15,104 nt of DNA from JBHIBC01 sp046758905. GTDB lineage: Bacteria > Acidobacteriota > Polarisedimenticolia > Gp22-AA2. The DNA lies in contig JBHIBC010000069.1 of assembly GCA_046758905.1 (NCBI GenBank), positions 1 through 15,104 of the forward strand, given 5' to 3'. Positions within the stretch are counted from its first letter, which is position 1; every line of letters begins with the position of its first letter. The notes beneath the pieces were generated by a model. The model was not told the DNA's origin, searched no databases, and saw only the letters and a list, made by a program, of their open reading frames with translations. Made by a program: the position numbers and the translations under genes. Below, piece by piece: positions 7,021-13,631 of the stretch.

Positions 7021-8204
7021 GACATCAACCTGCCCGCTCCCTGCTCGATCACCAGATCGAACCTCTCCACCTCGTCGAAGTGACGGTCCAGCTGCGAGCG
7101 CAGGAACTTGAGTCGTCCGAAGTACACCTTCTCCTGAACCTGGTTTCCGGACCGGCGGGCCATCTCCCACAGGTGGAAGGCCGTCTTGAAGAGGATGTCG
7201 ACGTAGCGCTCCTCTCCGCCGTGGGCCATCAGCTCGGCCTCTTCGAAGTTGTCGCGCGCCTTGCGCGTGTCGCCCTTCATGGCGTACACCTGTCCGAGGA
7301 AGAGCAGCGCGTAGGCCGCACAACGGCGGTACCCTTCCGCGGTCGCCGTCTGCAGGCCCTCCCGCAGCTCGCGGAGCCCGCGGTCCACCCTGCCGACCTT
7401 CGCCTGGCAGAACCCGACGTTGATCCGCATCAGCGTCAGGTCGTGCCGGCTGACCTTGTCGTCGAGCAGGGCCCGGGCCGCGCGGAAGCTCTCCATGGCC
7501 CTGGGGTAGTCGCCCTGCATGAAATGGGTCCGCGCGATGCAGTGAAGCGCGTACCCTTCCTGCTCCCGGTTGCCCGCCTCGCGGGCGATCGACAGGCTTC
7601 TCTCCGCCTCCAACAACGCCAGGTACTTGTCGCCCTTCTCGTCGTGGACGGCGGCGAGGCAGAGGAGGACCAGCGCCAGCGTCTCCGGGAGGATCTCGCC
7701 GTGCCGCCTCAGGACCAGCCGGAGCTCGGTCTCGGCCAGGCTGATCTTCCCCATACGCAGGAGGGTCCGGGCGAGGTTGTGCCGCGCCCGGGCGAGCGTG
7801 TCGGCGTCCGCCCGGCCCCAGCGCCCGTCCTCGAGGCCAGCGAGAGCCCTCTCGTAGATGGCGTAGGCGTGGGCGTAGTTGCCCTGGTCCCACTCTCGGG
7901 CCGCCTCCGCCTTCAGGTCCTCGTACGAGGCCGAGGCGTCCGGCGCGAACTCCTCCACCCGCTCCAGATCGAGCAGGTCGGAGAAGTTCTGGATCGGGAC
8001 GTTAAAGATGTTGGCCAGGAGGCACAGCTTGTCGAAGGACGGGTAGCACTTGCCCCGCTCGTAGCGGGACAGCTGCGAGTTGTCGATCTCCCCTCCCTCG
8101 GCCCTCGCCTTGTCCTCCACCCGCCTCAGGGAAAGCCCGTATCCGGCTCTGAGGCGGCGGAGGTAGTTCCCCAAACGAGCGCTGCCTCGAAGCTCCTGTT
8201 CCAT
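7014..8204 (-). CDS. XRE-family HTH regulator with TPR domain
   Basis: The 396-residue protein has an N-terminal cro/C1-type helix-turn-helix (about 10-80: LGNYLRRLRAGYGLSLRRVE, then SQLSRYERGKCYPSFDKL) followed by about seven TPR-like helical pairs (about 99-370). Examples are GYALHCIARTHFMQGDYPRA and AYALLFLGQVYAMKGDTRKA. No signal peptide or membrane segment is seen, so it is probably a cytosolic DNA-binding protein whose TPR superhelix senses a peptide or protein partner, as in other XRE-TPR regulators (inference). The ATG at 8204 is chosen because it lies just ahead of the HTH domain and behind a G-rich ribosome region; the open frame continues upstream to 8360 but that part looks non-coding. 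It is coupled to the exported protein, which may be its target or signal source. Confidence 0.85.
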   Translation of the reverse strand: MEQELRGSARLGNYLRRLRAGYGLSLRRVEDKARAEGGEIDNSQLSRYERGKCYPSFDKLCLLANIFNVPIQNFSDLLDLERVEEFAPDASASYEDLKAEAAREWDQGNYAHAYAIYERALAGLEDGRWGRADADTLARARHNLARTLLRMGKISLAETELRLVLRRHGEILPETLALVLLCLAAVHDEKGDKYLALLEAERSLSIAREAGNREQEGYALHCIARTHFMQGDYPRAMESFRAARALLDDKVSRHDLTLMRINVGFCQAKVGRVDRGLRELREGLQTATAEGYRRCAAYALLFLGQVYAMKGDTRKARDNFEEAELMAHGGEERYVDILFKTAFHLWEMARRSGNQVQEKVYFGRLKFLRSQLDRHFDEVERFDLVIEQGAGRLMSC

Positions 8205-8352
8205 CGCCCCTCGTCCCCCCCATTCTTGAATGACCCTTCGGCTCGCGCCGGGTGGAGAGGCGACGTCTCCTCGAGTCGACCGGCCCGTCTCCGAAGCTCC
8301 GCGTTGATCGCGCGCCCTGTCTCTATGCTCGATGGTACGGGCAGGCGCGCGC

Positions 8353-8380
8353 GGTTTCAATGGTGTCGCGAGCTGAAACC
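8353..8380. promoter_or_regulatory. Candidate operator: GGTTTCA/TGAAACC inverted repeat
   Basis: GGTTTCA (8353-8359) and TGAAACC (8374-8380) are perfect 7-bp inverted halves with a 14-bp gap. Their centres are 21 bp apart, two helical turns, which suits a dimeric DNA-binding protein. The site covers the -10 and most of the spacer of the candidate promoter of the XRE-TPR gene, so autoregulation by that protein is a reasonable but untested reading. Confidence 0.4.
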
Positions 8381-8388
8381 CCTGTCAA
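8360..8388 (-). promoter_or_regulatory. Candidate promoter of the XRE-TPR gene
   Basis: Minus-strand TTGACA (8388-8383) is followed after 17 bp by CACCAT (8365-8360). The -35 is perfect and the -10 is poor (three of six), as might suit a regulated promoter. The leader before the ATG at 8204 would be about 150 nt. Confidence 0.3.
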
Positions 8389-8489
8389 CCAGATTTCGTA
8401 ATCCGGGTGCGGGCCGGATGCAGCACGGCCTTACTGCCTTTTCTGTCAATGTGTTACGGCGCTCCAATCGGCGCGCCGGCCGCCCGCCC

Positions 8490-8518
8490 TTGACACGGGA
8501 GGGGGCGCTCCCTAACCT
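8490..8518 (+). promoter_or_regulatory. Candidate promoter of the DUF4388 gene
   Basis: TTGACA (8490-8495) and TAACCT (8513-8518) are exactly 17 bp apart. Transcription would begin near 8525, leaving only about 12 nt, which hold the AGGAG ribosome site, before the ATG at 8537. The spacer itself contains GGGAG/CTCCC inverted arms (8497-8512), possibly a protein-binding site. Confidence 0.5.
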
Positions 8519-8536
8519 TGCGCCGTCCGAGGAGCC

Positions 8537-9259
8537 ATGGATCGCCACGGCCAGGCCCGCGAGGGAATCCTATCCAGCACCACCTTCCCCGGCCTCATGT
8601 ACGCCATCCTGAGCCAGAGGGAAACCGGCGTACTCACCCTCACGGGCGAGGCGGCCGAGAAATCGGTCTACATCCGGGCCGGCAAGCCGGTCTTCGCCAC
8701 CTCCAACGACAGGGAGGACCGGCTGGCCCAGGTCTTCCTGAAGGCCGGGCTGGTCTCGCTCGAGAACCTGGTGAGCGCCCTGGACGAATCGATCCGCCAG
8801 AAGAAGCGCCTGGGAACGGTGTTGGTCGAGGCGGGGCTGAGCCAGCCCCACCATCTGGTGGAAGGGGTCCGCTCGCAGGTGCGGAACATCCTGTCGGGCC
8901 TGTTCCAGTGGACCCGCGGCCGCTATCGCTACGCGCCGGGCCCGCTGCCGAGCGACGAGATGATCACCCTCAAGCTGAGCGCCAGCGACATCATCCTGGA
9001 GGGGGTGAGGAGGATCGACAGCTGGGAGCGGATCTGGGAGGCCGTGGGGGACCTCGATGCGCGCTACAGGACGGTCGACGGTCTGGCGGAGCGGGCCCGC
9101 GACCTCAAGCTGTCGCTGGCCGAGTGGACCCTCCTGTCGCACTGCGACCGCCCGATCACGCTCCGCGAGCTGTGCCGCTCCTCCGAGATAAGGGACTTCG
9201 AGATCTGCCGGCTCCTGTGGGCGCTCCTCACCCTGGGGATCGTGAATCGGGTGCCCTAG
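8537..9259 (+). CDS. DUF4388 (PATAN-like) domain protein
   Basis: This is a 240-residue soluble protein. Residues about 15-60 (PGLMYAILSQRETGVLTL, then SVYIRAGKPVFATS) match the DUF4388/PATAN pattern in which an 'effector-like' LxxL.....GxLxL strand is followed by xxx.IxFxxGxLxxA. Residues about 62-125 form a helical part with RLGTVLVEAGLS, resembling the MshEN/GSPII_E N-terminal module. The C-terminal third (about 190-238) has short helices that could be a winged-helix-like domain. Such proteins occur in signalling and motility systems of several deep-branching diderms, but no function can be given. The ATG at 8537 follows AGGAG with a short 2-base gap. Its last 32 bp overlap the convergent rfaE1 gene. 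Confidence 0.75.
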   Translation: MDRHGQAREGILSSTTFPGLMYAILSQRETGVLTLTGEAAEKSVYIRAGKPVFATSNDREDRLAQVFLKAGLVSLENLVSALDESIRQKKRLGTVLVEAGLSQPHHLVEGVRSQVRNILSGLFQWTRGRYRYAPGPLPSDEMITLKLSASDIILEGVRRIDSWERIWEAVGDLDARYRTVDGLAERARDLKLSLAEWTLLSHCDRPITLRELCRSSEIRDFEICRLLWALLTLGIVNRVP

Positions 9260-10277
9260 GCGCGCCGCCTCGGGCCGCCCCACACGCGCGCAGCAGCTCC
9301 TCCCGCGACGGGGCGGCCGTCCCCACCTTCCCGACCACTATGCCGGCGGCGTGATTCGACAGCACCACGCCCTCCTCCACCGTGGCCCCGGCGCCGAGGG
9401 CGAGCGCCAGCGTGGCGACGACGGTATCGCCCGCTCCGGAGACATCGAACACGTCGCGCGCCACCGTCGGGATCGCCCTCGCCTCGCCCTCGGGCCCCAG
9501 CAGGAGCATGCCCTTCTCCCCCCGCGTGATCAGGAGATGACCGCATCCGGCCCGCTCGCGCAGCCTGCGGCCGATGGCGATGAATTCCTCATCGGTGCGG
9601 CCCCCCAGGCCCGTCGCCTCCATCGCCTCGCGCGCGTTGGGGGTGATCACAGTGGCCGGCCGGTAATGGTCGAACAGCCGTACCTTGGGGTCGATGACGA
9701 CCGGGAGGCCGCGGCGGGCCGCCTCCGGGAGCAGCCCGCTCAGCAGCTCCGGGGTGATGCACCCCTTGTCGTAGTCGGAGACGATGAGGGCGGCCGCACC
9801 CTCGAGGCGCTCCAGGGAGCGGTCCAGCAGCGCCCGGACGATCCCGGGGCCGGGCGGACCGTCCTCCTCCCGATCGACCCGCACGACGTGCTGGTGATGG
9901 GCGACGACCCGCATCTTGAGCGTCGTCGGCCGGCCGGGCGCGGGGACGAGCCCCTCGCCGGGGATGCCGTTCTCGCGGCAGACCCTCACCAGCTCCTCCC
10001 CCTCCCTGTCGTCACCGCGCAGCCCGACGGGCTCGGCCCGCCCGCCGAGCGACACGATGTTCCGCGCGACGTTGCCCGCCCCCCCGGGGCAGGTCGTCTC
10101 CCGCTCGAGCCTGACGATGGGGATCGGCGCCTCGGGCGAGATCCGCGTGACCTGCCCCCACACGAAGCGGTCGAGCATCAGGTCCCCGACGACCAGCACG
10201 GACACCCGCTCGAAGCGCGAGCTCAGCTCGGTGGCGCGAACGGGATCCAGGCGGGGGACGGAAGGGATCGGTTTCAG
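9228..10277 (-). CDS. rfaE1: D-glycero-beta-D-manno-heptose-7-phosphate kinase (RfaE1), probable CTG start
   Basis: This PfkB/ribokinase-family enzyme phosphorylates heptose 7-phosphate at C1 on the way to ADP-heptose. Visible hallmarks are VLVVGDLMLDRFVWGQVTRI (27-46), SPEAPIPIV (48-56), PGGAGNVARNI (64-74), VSDYDKG, and DVSGAGDT (278-285) with catalytic D284. It is a stand-alone kinase of about 349 residues without the nucleotidyltransferase half of bifunctional HldE. In this frame no ATG, GTG or TTG exists between an ATG at 10370, which would overlap the upstream gene by 97 bp, and a GTG inside the first strand. A CTG at 10277 with GAGGA six bases upstream, overlapping the Trm112-like stop as CTGA, is therefore the best start. 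The enzyme call is firm; the start is tentative. Confidence 0.93.
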   Translation of the reverse strand: MKPIPSVPRLDPVRATELSSRFERVSVLVVGDLMLDRFVWGQVTRISPEAPIPIVRLERETTCPGGAGNVARNIVSLGGRAEPVGLRGDDREGEELVRVCRENGIPGEGLVPAPGRPTTLKMRVVAHHQHVVRVDREEDGPPGPGIVRALLDRSLERLEGAAALIVSDYDKGCITPELLSGLLPEAARRGLPVVIDPKVRLFDHYRPATVITPNAREAMEATGLGGRTDEEFIAIGRRLRERAGCGHLLITRGEKGMLLLGPEGEARAIPTVARDVFDVSGAGDTVVATLALALGAGATVEEGVVLSNHAAGIVVGKVGTAAPSREELLRACGAARGGAPRAPDSRSPG

Positions 10278-10459
10278 GGGCGGTCCTCGGGCTCGATGCT
10301 GGCCTCGTCGACCAGCATCACCGGTATGTCGCCTTCGGCGATCGGATAGCGCCTGCGGCAGGTGCGGCACAGCAGTCCCTTGCCGTCCCTGGTCGGCTCC
10401 ACACCGGTCTTGCAGACTGGGCAGGCGAGGATCTCGAGCAGCTTGGGGTCGATCGCCAC
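10274..10459 (-). CDS. Trm112-like (UPF0434/YcaR) zinc-ribbon protein
   Basis: The 61-residue protein starts MAIDPKLLEILACPVCK and has two CxxC knuckles, C13/C16 and C31/C34, followed by YPIAEGDIPVMLVDEA. This is the standard UPF0434/Trm112-like layout, close to the family length of about 60. Eukaryotic and archaeal Trm112 activates methyltransferases; the bacterial role is not settled. The GTG at 10459 is chosen over an ATG at 10513 because GGGAG lies six bases upstream and the family begins exactly there. In E. coli the homologue ycaR sits between lpxK and kdsB, so association with LPS genes is recurrent; here it is coupled to rfaE1. Confidence 0.88.
   Translation of the reverse strand: MAIDPKLLEILACPVCKTGVEPTRDGKGLLCRTCRRRYPIAEGDIPVMLVDEASIEPEDRP
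10275..10288 (-). promoter_or_regulatory. Ribosome-binding site and CTG start of rfaE1
   Basis: On the minus strand GAGGA (10288-10284) is followed by six bases and CTG (10277-10275), whose last two bases are the first two of the upstream TGA. The spacing is ideal, and the family's N-terminal helix before VLVVGD is only encoded if translation starts this far upstream. Confidence 0.5.
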
Positions 10460-10483
10460 CGGCGGCTCCCGCGAAGAGGCCGA

Positions 10484-10513
10484 CTTATAACACCCGGCCG
10501 AAATCGATGTCAA
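10484..10513 (-). promoter_or_regulatory. Candidate sigma70-type promoter of the trm112-like/rfaE1 pair
   Basis: Minus-strand TTGACA (10513-10508) and TATAAG (10489-10484, five of six) are separated by 18 bp. Transcription would start near 10477, leaving a short leader with the GGGAG ribosome site before the GTG at 10459. It is among the best promoter matches in the window. Confidence 0.62.
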
Positions 10514-10532
10514 ACCCCGGCCCCGGCGCGCT

Positions 10533-10562
10533 TTGCGCCCGGCGAAGAGCGGGTGCTAAGAT
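10533..10562 (+). promoter_or_regulatory. Candidate extended -10 promoter of the heptosyltransferase operon
   Basis: TGC plus TAAGAT (10554-10562) form an extended -10; TTGCGC (10533-10538) lies 18 bp upstream as a weak -35. The -10 runs into the first possible start codon (ATG at 10561), so if it is used the message would begin around 10569 and the ATG at 10573 would be nearly leaderless. Confidence 0.45.
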
Positions 10563-11676
10563 GCCGATCCCGATGCCGTCGTCCCCTTTTCGCATCTCGG
10601 ACGCAGACCGCCTCCTGCTGATCCGCCTGGGCGCCGTCGGCGACGTGTTGCGCACCCTCCCGGCGCTGCACCTGATCCGGACCGCCTTCCCCGCGGTGCA
10701 CGTCGCGTGGGTCGCCGAGGAGGTGTCGCTCGAGCTGCTCGCCGGGCATCCGGAGATCGACGAGCTGATCCCGTTCCCGCGACGTCGCCTGATCTCCATG
10801 GCCCGCCGGCCTTCCCGGCTAGCCGCGGCGCTTTACGAGCTGGGGCGCGACCTCCGGGGCCGCCGGTTCACGGTCGCGGTCGACTTCCAGGGGAGCCTCA
10901 AGAGCGGGATGATCGCCCTCCTGTCGGGCGCCCCGCGGCGGGTCGGATTCGCCCCGGGACACTGCCGGGAGATGAGCTTCCTGTTCACCAACCACTGGGT
11001 GCGGCCCCGCAGCCGTTGGCTCAACCGCGTCGAGCGGAACCTGCTGCTATCGGAGGCGCTGGGCGCCACCGGGGACGACGTGATCATGCTCCTTCCCGAG
11101 ACCACGCAGGAGGGCCGGCGGGCGGAGGAGACGGCGCGCCAGCTCGCGCCGGGCGGGGAGCCGCTGGTCCTGCTCGCGCCCGGGACCAGCCGGCGCCAGG
11201 CCTACAAGCGCTGGCCGCTCGTGCGATACTCACGTTTGGCCGCCCGCCTCGCCTCGGAGCTCGGGGTCGTCCCCGCGGTCACCTGGGGGCCGGGAGAGGA
11301 GGAGATGGCCCGGGCCGTGGTCCGCGACTCGGACGGGGCCGCGCGTCTGGCGCCGCCGCTCGGGCTACGGTCGCTGGCGGCTCTGCTGCGCCGCGCGGCC
11401 CTGTTCGTCGGGGCCGACACCGGGCCGATGCATCTTGCCTGGGGGGTGGGCTGCCCCGTGATCGCGATCTTCGGCCCCACCGACCCCCGCCTGAACGGGC
11501 CGCTCGGCCGCGGCCACGCCGTCCTCCGCGGCGGGTCGAGCGCCGCCGCGGTCTCCGCCGATGAGGCGTTCGGCGCCGCGCGCGCCGTTCTGGGACGCGC
11601 GCCGCGGACGCCCCGGATCGAGACGAAGTGGTCGCGGGCGACGCTGTTCACCGCCGCGGCGGGTCCCCCGCCATGA
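10561..11676 (+). CDS. Glycosyltransferase family 9 (heptosyltransferase I-like)
   Basis: The GT9 enzyme of 371 residues probably transfers L-glycero-D-manno-heptose from ADP-heptose to the Kdo/lipid A acceptor on the cytoplasmic face of the inner membrane. The N-terminal strand LLLIRLGAVGDVLRTLPAL (18-36), AVDFQGSLKSG (106-116), the LLAPGTSRRQAYKRWP block (204-219) and the ADP-heptose site VGADTGPMHLAW (283-294) are GT9 signatures. The DFQGSLKS region resembles WaaC more than WaaF, but acceptor specificity cannot be read from sequence. Two starts are possible: ATG at 10561 and ATG at 10573, neither with a ribosome site. The long open frame upstream is a shadow of rfaE1. The stop overlaps the next ATG. 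Confidence 0.88.
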   Translation: MPIPMPSSPFRISDADRLLLIRLGAVGDVLRTLPALHLIRTAFPAVHVAWVAEEVSLELLAGHPEIDELIPFPRRRLISMARRPSRLAAALYELGRDLRGRRFTVAVDFQGSLKSGMIALLSGAPRRVGFAPGHCREMSFLFTNHWVRPRSRWLNRVERNLLLSEALGATGDDVIMLLPETTQEGRRAEETARQLAPGGEPLVLLAPGTSRRQAYKRWPLVRYSRLAARLASELGVVPAVTWGPGEEEMARAVVRDSDGAARLAPPLGLRSLAALLRRAALFVGADTGPMHLAWGVGCPVIAIFGPTDPRLNGPLGRGHAVLRGGSSAAAVSADEAFGAARAVLGRAPRTPRIETKWSRATLFTAAAGPPP

Positions 11677-12764
11677 CAGCGATCGACCCCGCCGGCGTCC
11701 GGCGCGTCCTGATCCGCGCCAACAACTGGATCGGCGACGTGGTGATGATCTCGCCCGCGGTCCGCGCCATCCGCGCCCACTTCCGCGGAGCGCGGATCTC
11801 CATCCTCGCCAAGAGCTGGGTGCTCGAGGCGCTGCGGGGCAGCCCCGACTACGACGATCTGATCGAGTACGACCGCGACGGGGCCCACCGGGGGGCGGCG
11901 GGGAGGTGGAGGCTTGTCGCGGCGCTGCGGCGGCGGCGGTTCGACCTGGCGGTCCTGTTCCAGAAGGCGTTCGAGGCGGCGGCCTTCGCCCGCCTGGCCG
12001 GCGCCCGGGTGCGGATCGGATACGCGACCGACTTCCGCCGTCCACTCCTGACCCACCCGCTGCCCCTCCCCCCCGCCCGGACGCACCACGTGGACGTCTT
12101 CCTCGGGATCGCCCGGGCCCTCGGGTGCCCGATCCGCGACCCCTTCCCCTCCTTCCACATAGACGACCGCTCCCGCGACAGAGCCGGCGAACTGCTGCTC
12201 CGCTCGGGGATCTGCTCCGACGGGCCGCTGGTGGCGATCCACCCCGGAGCCTCCAAGTCCCCGCGCGCCTGGCATCCGGACCGGTTCGCCCGTCTGGGGC
12301 GCCGCCTGGCGAAGAGGGCCGGCGCCCGCATCCTGCTGCTGGGTGGACCGGCCGACCGGGAGCTCGTCGGCGGGATCGCGGAGCGGCTGCCCCGGGGGCG
12401 CGTGCTGGTGCCGGGCGCGGATCTGCCGCTGCGGGTCGTGGCGGGGCTCATGGAGCGCTGCCATCTCTTCATCGGGAGCGACAGCGGCCCGATGCACGTC
12501 GCCGCGGCGCTCGACGTGCCGACAATCGCCCTGTTCGGACCCGGCATACCTGAGCGCACCGCCCCTAGGGCGCGCTCGGCCGCGGTGCTCCCCATCTCCC
12601 GGCGCTATCCGTGCGCCCCCTGCCGGCAGGACTTCTTCCGGGAGTGCCCGGCCGCGCCGTCCGGCAAGCCGTTCTGCCTTGAGGAGATCGGGGTGGACGA
12701 GGTGGAGGAGGCGGCCGGGGAGCTACTTCTGAGCAGTCCACCGGCCCGCGTTTGCCCGTCCTGA
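11673..12764 (+). CDS. waaF: Lipopolysaccharide heptosyltransferase II
   Basis: WaaF adds the second heptose of the inner core. The 363-residue protein shows RANNWIGDVVMISPAVRAIR (15-34), close to the family's RxPNWIGDxxMxxPA signature, AVLFQKAFEAA (93-103), IHPGASKSPRAWHPDRFA (189-206) and the nucleotide-sugar site FIGSDSGPMHVAAAL (266-280). A cysteine cluster follows, C314, C317, C325 and C335 in YPCAPCRQDFFREC and KPFC, typical of WaaF C-termini. The ATG overlaps the previous stop (ATGA), so the two transferases are coupled. The final 42 bp overlap the convergent Kdo kinase gene, which may explain its slightly odd terminus. Identification is strong by motif and context. Confidence 0.92.
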   Translation: MTAIDPAGVRRVLIRANNWIGDVVMISPAVRAIRAHFRGARISILAKSWVLEALRGSPDYDDLIEYDRDGAHRGAAGRWRLVAALRRRRFDLAVLFQKAFEAAAFARLAGARVRIGYATDFRRPLLTHPLPLPPARTHHVDVFLGIARALGCPIRDPFPSFHIDDRSRDRAGELLLRSGICSDGPLVAIHPGASKSPRAWHPDRFARLGRRLAKRAGARILLLGGPADRELVGGIAERLPRGRVLVPGADLPLRVVAGLMERCHLFIGSDSGPMHVAAALDVPTIALFGPGIPERTAPRARSAAVLPISRRYPCAPCRQDFFRECPAAPSGKPFCLEEIGVDEVEEAAGELLLSSPPARVCPS

Positions 12765-13631
12765 CTGCGGCGCACGCGCGCCTCCCCAGAGTATCCTGCG
12801 CAGCCGGAGCCGTCCGCGGTAGCGCTGCAGGCGACGCTGCAGCCGCCGCAGGAGCGACCGATCGGGCCCGCAGTAGCTGCGCAGGAACAGGAGCTCCTCG
12901 CGGGCCGTGAGCCGGAAGCGTCCCGCGATCCACTTCTCGTACGACCTGAGCAGACGCGCCAGGTTTCTGAACCGGGCGCCCGGGCCGGCGCGGCGCACGA
13001 ACCGGCCGCGATCGAGGTCGACGATATGGACCCGGTCGCCGTCTGGCCCCTCTCCCAGCAGGATGTTGCTCACGTTCAGGTCGGCGTGCAGGAAGCCGGC
13101 GTCGTGCATCGACCGGACCAGCGAGGCGCTCTTCTCCAGGCTGATGCGGCGCCTACGCCAGGGAGCGTCCTCGAGCGCCGCCTCGTAGAGGTTCTGCGAG
13201 CGATGCACCCGCCGAGTCACCACCGCGTGCTGGTGGAACGGGCCAAAGGCCCTGCGCCAGCCGACGGCCAGCACCGCCGGCGTCGGCACCCCGGCGCGCT
13301 CGAGCCGCTCGGCCGCCACCAGCTGCGCCACCGCTCGGCCGGCCCCCAGGTAGAGCCCGCCGAGAATCCTCCCCAGCAGGCCGCCGTGCAGGGCTCTCTT
13401 CCCCACCGCCTCCTGGCCGGCCAGGCGGAGCCGGACGAGCCCGCCCCGCCCGCCTCCCGCCGCAGGCTCGCGCCGGGCCGCGCCGGCGAACAACAGGTCA
13501 GCCTCGCCCTTCTGGATCGCCTCGGCGCAGTCGTTGCGGGCGAGCCACGTCGCCCGCGGGGATCGCACCTCCGCGTATCCCGCGGGCGCCGATCTCCCCG
13601 ACCGTGCCCCCCGGCGGCCGACGAGCCTCAC
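12723..13631 (-). CDS. Kdo/LPS core kinase (KdkA/WaaP-type protein kinase fold)
   Basis: The 302-residue protein has the reduced eukaryotic-type kinase fold of LPS kinases. The catalytic loop LHADLNVSNILL (181-192) supplies D184 and N189. IVDLDRGRF (203-211) is the DFG-equivalent, with D205 as probable metal ligand. KdkA in Haemophilus uses ATP to phosphorylate the 4-position of a single Kdo; the HADLN..NIL and DxDRG pattern fits KdkA best, with WaaP as the alternative. The GTG at 13631 overlaps the tatC stop as GTGA and keeps the N-terminal GYAEVRSP segment of the fold; the longer open frame upstream is a tatC shadow. A strongly Arg-rich tail (about 261-302) overlaps waaF. A kinase here suggests phosphorylated inner core. 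Confidence 0.85.
   Translation of the reverse strand: MRLVGRRGARSGRSAPAGYAEVRSPRATWLARNDCAEAIQKGEADLLFAGAARREPAAGGGRGGLVRLRLAGQEAVGKRALHGGLLGRILGGLYLGAGRAVAQLVAAERLERAGVPTPAVLAVGWRRAFGPFHQHAVVTRRVHRSQNLYEAALEDAPWRRRRISLEKSASLVRSMHDAGFLHADLNVSNILLGEGPDGDRVHIVDLDRGRFVRRAGPGARFRNLARLLRSYEKWIAGRFRLTAREELLFLRSYCGPDRSLLRRLQRRLQRYRGRLRLRRILWGGARAPQSGRANAGRWTAQK

Larger units (their letters stand above)
8205..8536. other. 332-bp divergent intergenic control region
   Basis: No gene is supported here. The region is less GC-rich than its surroundings between about 8385 and 8460, as expected for promoters. It contains a candidate promoter facing each flanking gene and an inverted repeat (annotated separately). 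A second TTGACA on the minus strand (8449-8444) has no adequate -10 at normal spacing. No small ORF with a ribosome site or RNA fold was recognised. Confidence 0.6.

Noticed and set aside
8444..8449. Second minus-strand TTGACA in the divergent region
   Set aside because: No acceptable -10 hexamer occurs 16-18 bp downstream.
7080..8612. 510-codon plus-strand open frame opposite the XRE-TPR gene
   Set aside because: It is antisense to a well-formed HTH-TPR protein, shows no motif, and crosses the intergenic promoter region.
10525..10539. Small hairpin GGCGC-GCTTT-GCGCC before the heptosyltransferases
   Set aside because: A 5-bp stem overlapping the candidate -35, with no terminator T-run or known riboswitch context; probably chance.
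9916..10560. Long N-terminal extension of the first heptosyltransferase
   Set aside because: The 215 extra codons are opposite rfaE1 and the zinc-ribbon gene and have no resemblance to GT9 proteins; the frame is simply open.
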